Shown here piece after piece: positions 57,589 through 64,000 of a stretch of 64,000 bases of DNA; position 1 is the first letter of the stretch, and each line of letters starts with the position of its first letter. The position numbers were made by a program, and so were the translations under genes. A model generated the notes under the pieces. That model searched no databases. It was not told where the DNA came from and saw only the letters and a program-made list of their open reading frames with translations. The DNA comes from Xanthomonas melonis. Its GTDB lineage: Bacteria; Pseudomonadota; Gammaproteobacteria; Xanthomonadales; Xanthomonadaceae. The stretch spans positions 248,001 through 312,000 of the forward strand of contig NZ_JAJGQH010000001.1 of NCBI RefSeq assembly GCF_020783655.1. The letters run 5' to 3'.

Positions 57589-57632
57589 TCCATCCTCTCA
57601 AGAGTTGGAGCCTCAAGGAATCCCGGGGCGGT

Positions 57633-58283
57633 TCAGTCACCATGGTCCATCGGCCCGGCGATGAAGGCGATCTGTCGATGGCCGCGCTGGATCAGGTGGC
57701 TGGTCAACTGGTCGGCGGCCAGTTGGTTGTCGATCCGGATGGTCTGCATGCCCGCCAGTGGCGTGGCACCGGCGATCGCCACGGCCGGAACGCCGAGACG
57801 TTGGAAATAGTCCGATTCGGCGAGCAGTTCTGCGTAGGGAGGCACCAGGAGCAAGCCTTCGGCCCCCGCGTCGATGAGCTCCATGACCAGCTGCTCGGCG
57901 TGATCCCGGTTCGGCAGTTGCCCTTCCCTGACCACCAACTGCGCCCCGATCGCGGTAGCGCTGGCGAGCGTGGTGAGCAACACCTCGCTCAGGAACGGGG
58001 ATCGGATGTCCGAGTAGACAAGTCCGAGCCGGGTGCCTGCCGCGCCTGCCAGGCGGCGCGCCGCGATGTTCGGCACATAACCGGTCAGCCTGATGGCTTC
58101 CTTGACCCGCGCGTGCGTCTGGGCGCTCACCTTTCCGCGGCCATTGATCACGTTGGAGACTGTCATGGGGGAGACGCCGGCCCGCTCGGCCACGGTTCGT
58201 AGCGTGATCGGCGGACGAGCGCCAGAACGTCGGATGGGCACGGCGAGATCTCGGTGGGTGATGTGCCTCCCTCCATTGGACAC
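57633..58283 (-). pseudogene. LacI-family regulator, truncated by the IS
   Basis: Retains the helix-turn-helix (ITLRTVAERAGVSPMTVSNVINGRGKVS, about 26-53) and half of the sugar-binding domain, ending IAFIAGPMDHGD after 216 residues. Whole LacI proteins are about 330-350 residues. The stop TGA is the first three bases of the IS inverted repeat, so the last native residue is at 57636. Sequence left of the IS does not continue the protein on either strand, so the 3' third is deleted. The product would bind DNA at best without effector control. It faces away from the deoR operon, which it may once have regulated. Confidence 0.9.
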
Positions 58284-58327
58284 GCTGGCCCACGCCGATG
58301 CGTGGCCAGCGTCCGACTGCGGTTGAG

Positions 58328-58371
58328 TGCACGCTCATGCACTATTGTGCACGATTATGCATGATACTGCA
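58328..58371. promoter_or_regulatory. Phased TGCA repeat array, probable operator
   Basis: TGCA occurs at 58328, 58338, 58348, 58358 and 58368, exactly 10 bp apart, so all five lie on one face of the helix. Between them are CGCTCA, CTATTG, CGATTA and TGATAC. It sits between the truncated lacI gene and deoR, ending 22 bp before the deoR ATG. DeoR-family repressors commonly bind arrays of short repeats, so autoregulation is likely. Confidence 0.7.
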
Positions 58372-58393
58372 CGATCTCGCTTAGTGGTGCCTC

Positions 58394-59170
58394 ATGACCG
58401 ACGACAACCGTTTTCCCGCAGAACGCGTCCAGACCGTCCTGGCATTGCTTCGCGAGCAGGGCCGGGTCTCCTCCAGCGATCTGGCGGCGCGCTTCGGCGT
58501 TTCCGAGGACTCCATCCGCCGCGACCTGCGCGAACTGGCCAGCCGCGGTCTGTGCAAGCGCGTCTACGGCGGCGCCGTGAAAGCGGCAGTCGAGGTGGCC
58601 AGCTTCAACGATCGTGCGCAGCAGAGCGTTGCCGGCAAGGCGGACCTGGCCTCCGGCATCTGCGCACTGCTGCAACCGGGGCAGAGCGTGTTTCTCGATG
58701 CAGGCACGACGAACCTGCTTGCCGCCCAGTGCCTGCCCGAACAACAGAACCTCGTCGTCATCACCAATTCTCCGCAGATCGCCATTGCCGCCGGCCAGCG
58801 CCGCGGGGTCCGCGTGCAGCTGATCGGCGGCCTCTTCGCTCCCGAAGCGGGCGGGATCCTCGGCGCGGAGGCGTTGTCGCAGTTGCAACGCCTGCGCATG
58901 GACGTCTGTGTCCCCGGCGCTTGCGCGCTGGATTCAACCACCGGCGTCTGGGCCACCGATGTCGAAGAGGCAGCCCTGAAGCGGCTGGTGGTGGCCAACA
59001 GCTCACGCGTCATCGTGGCCGCCTCGGCCGAGAAGGTCGGTACCGAAGCCAATCACCATGTGGCGGCGCTGGCCGAAATCGACGATCTGGTGGTCACCGC
59101 AGGCGTCTCCGACACGCATCTCCACGCCTTTGCCAGCGCAGGCGTCGCCGTCCACCGCTTGCCGCGCTGA
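58394..59170 (+). CDS. DeoR-family transcriptional regulator
   Basis: Repressor of 258 residues. The DeoR helix-turn-helix is at about 10-60 (RVQTVLALLREQGRVSSSDLAARFGVSEDSIRRDLRELASRG), followed by the family GGAV. The C-terminal sugar-phosphate-sensing domain has FLDAGTTNLLAA, VITNSPQIA, LIGGLFAPEAGGILG and ASAEKVG. It probably controls the MFS transporter and phosphatase that follow (29 bp and 10 bp gaps). An effector that is a phosphorylated sugar or polyol fits both the domain and the phosphatase. Confidence 0.93.
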   Translation: MTDDNRFPAERVQTVLALLREQGRVSSSDLAARFGVSEDSIRRDLRELASRGLCKRVYGGAVKAAVEVASFNDRAQQSVAGKADLASGICALLQPGQSVFLDAGTTNLLAAQCLPEQQNLVVITNSPQIAIAAGQRRGVRVQLIGGLFAPEAGGILGAEALSQLQRLRMDVCVPGACALDSTTGVWATDVEEAALKRLVVANSSRVIVAASAEKVGTEANHHVAALAEIDDLVVTAGVSDTHLHAFASAGVAVHRLPR

Positions 59171-59199
59171 CACTTTCAACTTCATCAACGGTTACCCCT

Positions 59200-60339
59200 A
59201 TGTCCACGATGCCTACCTCCAGCGCCCGCGCGCAGCAGCACGCCACACGCGCCGCATTCTTCATTCCAGGATTCGCCACCGCCATCTGGGCGGTCCTGGT
59301 TCCATTCGCCAAGACCCGAACCGGTGTCGAGGACGGTGTCCTCGGCCTGATCCTGCTGTGCCTGGGAGCAGGCTCGCTCATTGCCATGCCCGTCTCCGGC
59401 GCACTGGCCGCACGCTTCGGCTGCCGGAGCGTGATGATCGCGACGACCGCGATCATTTGCGTCAGCCTCCCACTGCTGGCCTTGACCGCCAATCCCTGGC
59501 TGCTCGGTGGCGCACTGTTCGTCTTCGGCGCCGGCGTGGGCGCGATGGACTGCACCATGAACATGCAGGCCGTGGTGGTGGAGCGCGAGGCCAATCGGGC
59601 GATGATGTCCGGTTTCCATGCCTTCTTCAGCATTGGCGGATTCATCGGCGCCGCCGCCATGACCGCGTTGCTGTCTGCGCAGATCGGCCCGATGGCGGCG
59701 TCGCTGGCGGGCATCGTCGCGATGGCGGCGATCGCGGTGCTCTCGCTCAGGCATTGGCGTGGCGAGGCCCTGCATCAGGACGGCCCACTGCTCGCCTGGC
59801 CCAAGGGGATCGTGCTGTTCCTGGGCATCCTGGCGTTTGTCGTGTTCCTGGCAGAAGGTGCGATGCTGGACTGGAGCGCGGTGTTCCTGGCCGATGTCCG
59901 CGAGGTCAAGCCGGCCATGGCGGGCCTGGGCTATGTCACCTTCGCGCTGACCATGACGGTGACCAGGCTGTTCGGCGATTCGGTGGTCGAATCGCTGGGA
60001 CGCATTCGCTCCATCGTGGTGGGCGCCTTGCTGGCGAGCGTGGGCTTCGTGGTCCTGACCTGGGTAACACCGTGGCAGGTCTCGCTGGCTGGCTATGTCC
60101 TGCTCGGATTGGGCTGCGCGAACATCGTGCCGGCGTTGTTCTCCCTGGCCGGCAATCAGCAGCGCATGCCGGAGAGCATTGCGATCACCGCGGTCACCAC
60201 GCTGGGCTATGCCGGCGTCCTGGCCGGTCCCGCACTGATCGGCTTCGCGGCCCATGGCATCGGCTTGATCGGCGCATTCATGGGAGTGGCTGTTCTGCTG
60301 ATCGGCGTCGCCGCGTCCACCCGCTGGCTCAAGGTCTGA
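59200..60339 (+). CDS. MFS transporter (YbjJ-like sugar transporter type)
   Basis: Inner-membrane transporter of 379 residues with about 12 helices. N-terminal FFIPGFATAIWAVLVPFAKTRTGVEDGVLGLILLCLGAGSL and the helix 2-3 loop AARFGCRSVMI fit the MFS, and GAGVGAMDCTMNMQAVVVERE and MSGFHAFFSIGGFIGA are typical of the YbjJ-type branch. It starts MSTMPTSSAR at 59200; an in-frame ATG at 59209 is possible. The DeoR regulator upstream and phosphatase downstream suggest a sugar, sugar acid or cyclitol substrate; direction is unknown. Confidence 0.88.
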   Translation: MSTMPTSSARAQQHATRAAFFIPGFATAIWAVLVPFAKTRTGVEDGVLGLILLCLGAGSLIAMPVSGALAARFGCRSVMIATTAIICVSLPLLALTANPWLLGGALFVFGAGVGAMDCTMNMQAVVVEREANRAMMSGFHAFFSIGGFIGAAAMTALLSAQIGPMAASLAGIVAMAAIAVLSLRHWRGEALHQDGPLLAWPKGIVLFLGILAFVVFLAEGAMLDWSAVFLADVREVKPAMAGLGYVTFALTMTVTRLFGDSVVESLGRIRSIVVGALLASVGFVVLTWVTPWQVSLAGYVLLGLGCANIVPALFSLAGNQQRMPESIAITAVTTLGYAGVLAGPALIGFAAHGIGLIGAFMGVAVLLIGVAASTRWLKV

Positions 60340-60349
60340 GGAGGCGATC

Positions 60350-61138
60350 ATGCAGACCCATCGAATCGAAGACCCGGAGAGCGACTTCCTGCATCGCCTT
60401 GCAGACCTTGCGGATGCGCAGACGCTGCCGCGGTTCCGCAGGCCGATCGGCGTAGACACCAAATACAAGGAGGGCGACCGGTTCGACCCGGTCACCGATG
60501 CCGATCGCAGCGCCGAAGCGGCGATGCGAGCCCTGATCAGGGAGCGCTTTCCCGACCATGCCATCCTCGGCGAAGAGTATGGCGCCGAAGGCGAGAGCGA
60601 CTACTGCTGGGTGCTGGATCCGATCGACGGCACCAAGCCCTATCTCTGCGGCATCCCGGTCTGGGGATCGCTCATCGGCCTGACACATGGAGGCGTGGCG
60701 GTGCGCGGCATGATGAGCCAGCCGTTCACCGGCGAGCGGTTCTGGGCCGACGCCGATGCCGCCTGGCACCGGCGCGGATCAGCGGTCGAGCGTCTGCACA
60801 CGCGGCAGGTTGCGCTGAACGAAGCGATTCTGCATACGACCAGCCCGCAGGGCTACCACGGCGCGCTGGCTGCGGGATTCGACCGCCTGAAGGACCAGGT
60901 CCGCATGACGCGATATGGCGGGGAGTGCTACGCCATGGTCATGGTGGCTGCAGGTCATATCGACATCGCGCTGGAGCCGTCGTTGCAGGCCTATGACATC
61001 GTGGCGCTCATTCCCATCATCGAAAGGGCCGGCGGAGTGGTCACGCGTGTGGATGGCGGCCGGCCCGAAGTAGGAGGCCCGGTACTGATATCCGGCAGCC
61101 CTGCCCTGCACGACATGGCGCTGAAGACGCTGCGCTAA
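60350..61138 (+). CDS. Inositol-monophosphatase-family phosphatase (HisN-like)
   Basis: Mg2+-dependent phosphatase of 262 residues. Metal ligands are in GEEYG (E75-E76), DPIDGT (D90, I92, D93) and the C-terminal AYDIVALIPIIERAGG. The DPVTDADR segment (about 46-53) is intact. The pattern lies near bacterial histidinol-phosphatase (HisN) as well as inositol-1-phosphatase. The gene follows the MFS transporter after 10 bp and ends the deoR operon, so a substrate linked to that transporter is more likely than histidine synthesis. Confidence 0.88.
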   Translation: MQTHRIEDPESDFLHRLADLADAQTLPRFRRPIGVDTKYKEGDRFDPVTDADRSAEAAMRALIRERFPDHAILGEEYGAEGESDYCWVLDPIDGTKPYLCGIPVWGSLIGLTHGGVAVRGMMSQPFTGERFWADADAAWHRRGSAVERLHTRQVALNEAILHTTSPQGYHGALAAGFDRLKDQVRMTRYGGECYAMVMVAAGHIDIALEPSLQAYDIVALIPIIERAGGVVTRVDGGRPEVGGPVLISGSPALHDMALKTLR

Positions 61139-61153
61139 GCGGGCCGAAACTCT

Positions 61154-61194
61154 CGACGAGCGCATGCGGCCGGCTGGCACGCATGCGCTCGTCG
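61154..61194. terminator. Long hairpin after the deoR operon
   Basis: A perfect 15-bp inverted repeat, CGACGAGCGCATGCG / CGCATGCGCTCGTCG, with an 11-nt loop, 15 bp after the phosphatase stop. No T-run follows. The stem is strong enough to block exonucleases or aid termination. Confidence 0.6.
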
Positions 61195-61291
61195 CTGCAC
61201 ATCGATCGCCCGTCCGGCCTGCCACATGCATGGCGTTCCCGAGTGCGACCACGCCTGCTACGTAGACGATACGCCGCTGTCGCGTTCTTGA

Positions 61292-61305
61292 GTTTATCGA
61301 TAAAC
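61292..61305. promoter_or_regulatory. 14-bp perfect palindrome upstream of the acyltransferase
   Basis: GTTTATCGATAAAC is a perfect AT-rich palindrome in GC-rich DNA, 59 bp before the acyltransferase ATG and 97 bp after the hairpin above. This is a reasonable dimeric repressor site; the regulator is unknown. Confidence 0.45.
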
Positions 61306-61364
61306 CTCCCTAGGTTAGCCCGGCTCCGGCAAGACCGGACTCCGACGGATCGCATCGAGCGCAC

Positions 61365-62651
61365 ATGAACCGACCGCACACGCCATCACCGCTGCAACGT
61401 ACGGACGGCGGCAAGACCCATTTCGATGTTCTCGATGGCCTTCGCGGGACCGCCGCACTGCTGGTCGTGCTGTTTCATATCCAGGGGATCGGCGTTGCGT
61501 TCGCGCATGACAAGCTGATCCTTCCGCATGCGTATCTTGCGGTGGATTTCTTCTTCGCACTCTCCGGCTTCGTGATCGGTTACGCCTACGACGATCGGTG
61601 GGCCACCATGAGCACCCGCCAGTTCTTCGTGGCTCGCCTGATCCGCCTGCATCCCCTGGTGGTGGCGGGAGCCGTGCTTGGCGTGTCGAGCTATCTGTTC
61701 GACCCGTTCGCCGGTACCAGCCAATCCAGCCCGCTGGCCCTGGTATTGGCTGCATTCGCCATGTGCCTGCTGGTGCTGCCTGCTCCGATCCTCGACAACC
61801 GCTGGCATGACACCCATCCGATCAATAGCCCGTCGTGGTCGCTGCTTCAGGAATACATCGCCAACATCGCCTACGCCTTGGTGCTTCGTTTCCTGTCCGT
61901 GCGTGCCCTGTGCATCGTGGCGTCGGTCGCATGGGTGGCCCTGGCTGGCGGAGCGCTGACCGCCGGCTCCCTGGACATCGGCTATGGCTGGGACAATCTG
62001 TGGGGGGCGCCGCTGCGACTCGCATATCCATTTACCGTGGGCCTGCTCATCTATCGGGTGCAGCACAGGCTTGCGCGCATGCGCCTGGGTCTGGTTCCGT
62101 TGTCCATCGTCATGACCGGCCTGTTCTGCTTTCCGTCCCTCGGCGAGGCGGGCGGCATCAAGCTCAATGCCCTCTACGATCTGTTCTGCGTGTCGGTGAT
62201 GTTCCCGCTCATCCTGGTGCTGGGCATTCATTCCGAACCGGCAGGTTGGCGTGCGCGGATGGCGCACTGGTTCGGTCGGATCTCGTATCCGCTCTACATC
62301 ACCCACTTTCCCACGGCCTTCGTGTTTCTCAACTACACCGTCAGCCAGAAACCATCTCCGCCTGCGGCCATGGCGGCAGGCGTTGCGACCTTCGTGGTGA
62401 TGGTGGTTTTCGCTTGGTCATCCTGCGATGCTTCGACGAGCCGGTCCGCGCGAGGCTCCGCAAACGCTGGCTGGCCCGAAAGCGTTAGCGGCCATTCGCG
62501 TGTACATGGGCGCGCGCGCCGGCAACATGCCCGCGTGCAGGGCAACGCCCGCACTTGTCTCGCAGGAACCGGAGCGGATGCTCGGGACAGGCACGCGTCG
62601 ACCGGAGTGCGCGCTGCTGCACGCGTCGACCTGCCTTGTCATGCGTCATGA
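61365..62651 (+). CDS. Acyltransferase 3 family protein, C-terminally frameshifted
   Basis: Membrane O-acyltransferase (OafA/NodX type) with about ten helices. The N-terminal FDVLDGLRGTAALLVVLFHI and the helix 3 region YLAVDFFFALSGFVIGYAYDDRW hold the catalytic histidine and Arg/Asp signature, and FGRISYPLYITHFPTA is near the end. The reading frame is normal through A350 (VVMVVFAW). A one-base loss near 62413 then shifts it: the +2 frame continues LVILRCFDEPVRARLRKRWL and stops at 62488, the expected end of the family (about 374 residues). The present frame instead adds a compositionally odd tail to 62651 and overlaps araC by 13 bp. It could be a sequencing error or a real lesion. Confidence 0.8.
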   Translation: MNRPHTPSPLQRTDGGKTHFDVLDGLRGTAALLVVLFHIQGIGVAFAHDKLILPHAYLAVDFFFALSGFVIGYAYDDRWATMSTRQFFVARLIRLHPLVVAGAVLGVSSYLFDPFAGTSQSSPLALVLAAFAMCLLVLPAPILDNRWHDTHPINSPSWSLLQEYIANIAYALVLRFLSVRALCIVASVAWVALAGGALTAGSLDIGYGWDNLWGAPLRLAYPFTVGLLIYRVQHRLARMRLGLVPLSIVMTGLFCFPSLGEAGGIKLNALYDLFCVSVMFPLILVLGIHSEPAGWRARMAHWFGRISYPLYITHFPTAFVFLNYTVSQKPSPPAAMAAGVATFVVMVVFAWSSCDASTSRSARGSANAGWPESVSGHSRVHGRARRQHARVQGNARTCLAGTGADARDRHASTGVRAAARVDLPCHAS

Positions 62652-63469
62652 TCGACGGCACCCCGCCACGCGCGCGGTGACTGCCCCACCTGCGCCTTGA
62701 ATGCTCGCGACAGTGCGGCCTCGCTGGCGTAGCCCACGTCGTGGGCGAGCTGCTTCAGCGGCCTGCCCTGGCGCAGGCCGCGTTGCACCAGAGCGATGCG
62801 CCATTCCTGCAGGTACTGGCCCGGGGTGCAGCCCACCGTGTCGTGAAAGCCGCGGGCGAAGGCGCTGCGCGACATGCCGGCCTTGGCGGCCAGCGTGTCC
62901 AGCGACCACGGATACGCGGGCGCGTCGTGGATGCCGACCAGGGCCAGCCGCAGGCGCGCATCGGCCATGCCTGCCAGCATGCCGCTATCGGCGTGGCCCT
63001 GTTCCATCAGTTCGCGTATCACATGCACCAGCACGACTTCGAACAGCCGGTTGAGCACCGCCTGGCGTCCACAGTGCTGGGCGAACGCTTCCTCGAACAA
63101 TGCATGCACCAGCGCAGCACCCTGGCGCAGCGCGTCCAGCGGCAGGCAGATGCATGCCGGTAGCGCACGCACCAACGGGTTGGACGCGCCGCCGCCGAAG
63201 CTCAGGTGCGCGCAGGCGAAATCCGCGCCACGCTGCGGATCGGTGTCGAACCGATGCGGCAGCGCCCGCGGGTACAGCAGCAGACTGGGGCAGTCGATCT
63301 GCAGGCGGCTGCCATCGCCGTTATGGACCGCCACCGCGCCCTCGCGGATCAGATGCAGTTGCCCCCGTTCGCCACCGTCGAGCTGGTTGATACCGCACAG
63401 CGCGCCGGCATGGAAAACCTCGGCGCTGACCGAGAAGTGATTGAGCAAGGCGGCAAGGCGGTCGACCAT
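62639..63469 (-). CDS. AraC-family regulator with cupin-type sensing domain
   Basis: Transcriptional regulator of 276 residues. The N-terminal cupin domain (about 1-165, with SLLLYPRALPHRF and ADFACAHLSFGGG) resembles AraC_binding/Cupin_6. Two helix-turn-helix motifs lie at the C-terminus (YPWSLDTLAAKAGMSRSAFARGFHDTVGCTPGQYL and LKQLAHDVGYASEAALSRAFKAQVGQSPRAWR). It is divergent from the hydrolase gene with a 109-bp shared spacer, which suggests it controls that gene. Cupin-6 AraC regulators often respond to oxidants or small molecules; the signal here is unknown. Confidence 0.93.
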   Translation of the reverse strand: MVDRLAALLNHFSVSAEVFHAGALCGINQLDGGERGQLHLIREGAVAVHNGDGSRLQIDCPSLLLYPRALPHRFDTDPQRGADFACAHLSFGGGASNPLVRALPACICLPLDALRQGAALVHALFEEAFAQHCGRQAVLNRLFEVVLVHVIRELMEQGHADSGMLAGMADARLRLALVGIHDAPAYPWSLDTLAAKAGMSRSAFARGFHDTVGCTPGQYLQEWRIALVQRGLRQGRPLKQLAHDVGYASEAALSRAFKAQVGQSPRAWRGAVDHDA

Positions 63470-63578
63470 TCTGGACTCTAAGATAAGTTTTACGGACTAT
63501 TTGCTGCCTATCGTATCGCTCTCGCGCGCAAAGTGGCTCCTGTCGCCGGCGCCGGCCGGCATTCCTCAGGAGCTTCCC

Positions 63579-64000
63579 ATGCACACCCCCCTCGCCCTTG
63601 CCGCCGCGACCATCCTGGCCGCATCGATCGGTACCGCAGTGGCCGCCGTGCCGAGCGAGCAGCCGGCCCCCCTGCGCCCGGTTGCCGACTTCCTCAAGGC
63701 CGTCAACAGCGGTGGCGGCAAGCCGATCGAGCAATTGAGTCCCGCACAGGCACGGCAGGTGCTGGTCGATGCCCAGGCCAACGCGCCCCTGCCCGCGGCC
63801 GAGGTCAGTCGCAAGACCATCCAGGCCGATGGCAAACCATTGAATCTGGTGATCGTGCGGCCGTCCCATACCACCGGCAAGGTGTTGCCGGCCTTCATGT
63901 ACTTCCATGGCGGTGGCTGGGTGTTGGGCGACTTCCCCACTCACGAACGACTGATCCGCGATCTGGTCAACGCATCCGGCGCCGCGGCCGTCTATGTGGA
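63579..64000 (+). CDS. Alpha/beta hydrolase, HSL/esterase-lipase type (3' end outside window)
   Basis: Start of a secreted or periplasmic hydrolase; 140 codons are visible before the window ends. A signal peptide (LALAAATILAASIGTAVAA, cleavage near residue 22) precedes a mature region reading ADFLKAVNSGG. The oxyanion-hole HGGGW motif (AFMYFHGGGWVLGDFPTHERL, near 108-128) defines the hormone-sensitive-lipase branch. The catalytic Ser, Asp and His would lie beyond the edge. A good ribosome-binding site (CAGGAG) precedes the ATG. The AraC regulator is divergent and probably controls it. Confidence 0.9.
   Translation, partial: MHTPLALAAATILAASIGTAVAAVPSEQPAPLRPVADFLKAVNSGGGKPIEQLSPAQARQVLVDAQANAPLPAAEVSRKTIQADGKPLNLVIVRPSHTTGKVLPAFMYFHGGGWVLGDFPTHERLIRDLVNASGAAAVYV

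Larger units (their letters stand above)
56330..57635 (-). mobile_element. Complete IS3-family insertion sequence (1,306 bp)
   Basis: Bounded by inverted ends TGAACCGCCCCG. The left end continues ACTTTTTTGGAGG, and the right end, read inward on the other strand, continues GGATTCCTTGAGG. It carries coupled orfA and orfB transposase genes on the minus strand. The 3-bp flanks differ (CTT left, GTC right), so no target duplication is visible; this fits a deletion or recombination after insertion. The right end lies inside a LacI-type gene. Confidence 0.9.

Noticed and set aside
62489..62651. C-terminal tail of the acyltransferase as a real domain
   Set aside because: Out-of-frame composition, overlap with araC, and a family-like ending in the other frame at 62488.

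Overview
This window is GC-rich chromosomal DNA from a gammaproteobacterium, almost certainly a Xanthomonas or close relative. The evidence is gene content and order: the Entner-Doudoroff genes as zwf-glk-pgl-edd-eda, divergent rne/rluC, a proline/alanine-rich 'transmembrane repetitive' protein beside nfuA, and many intergenic hairpins of Xanthomonas type. Nearly all of it is core chromosome; the clearly accessory part is about 56.0-58.3 kb, around an insertion sequence.

Layout. 0-5.3 kb: two translationally coupled RND permease subunits, the first cut by the window edge. 5.8-11.7 kb (minus): five-gene glucose/Entner-Doudoroff operon. 12.2-13.3 kb: sugar ABC-transporter ATPase. 13.2-18.8 kb: ygfZ, then the succinate dehydrogenase cluster with three small accessory genes (a 56-residue SDHAF4-type factor, sdhE and ygfX). 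18.8-20.8 kb: lolC-lolD. 21.1-22.2 kb: PRISE-type reductase. 22.6-28.9 kb: comEC, exbB, exbD, msbA, lpxK. 29.0-31.2 kb: iron-type TonB-dependent receptor with a Fur-like box. 31.3-36.5 kb: kdsB, low-molecular-weight phosphatase, thioredoxin/NHL protein, uvrC, pgsA. 36.5-37.5 kb: three tRNAs plus a terminator, then tRNA-Leu on the minus strand. 37.6-44.5 kb: nucleotide-sugar dehydrogenase, HI0933-type flavoprotein, FKBP lipoprotein, a small membrane protein, trhO, a GacA/UvrY-type regulator and a DUF1963 protein. 44.9-50.0 kb: rne and rluC. 50.1-55.2 kb: zupT, a TonB-C lipoprotein, phhB, nfuA, the large TonB-like membrane protein and a TraX-family protein.

55.3-64 kb: SMI1/KNR4 protein, traces of an IS21-like end, a complete IS3-family element whose terminus ends a LacI-type regulator early, then deoR-MFS-inositol-phosphatase, a frameshifted acyltransferase, an AraC regulator and the start of an alpha/beta hydrolase.

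How the parts fit. zwf to eda convert glucose to pyruvate and glyceraldehyde-3-phosphate, and the sdh cluster feeds electrons from the TCA cycle to quinone. msbA, lpxK, kdsB and lolCD serve the outer membrane. exbB and exbD could energise the iron receptor. The most unusual observation is a possible split TonB: an inner-membrane protein with a TonB-like SxxxH transmembrane motif but no evident TonB C-terminal domain, about 1 kb from a lipoprotein that is essentially only a TonB C-terminal domain. Other notable points are five TGCA tetramers at exact 10-bp spacing before deoR, a heptamer tandem repeat inside the start of lolD, and a Fur-like box 15 bp from kdsB.
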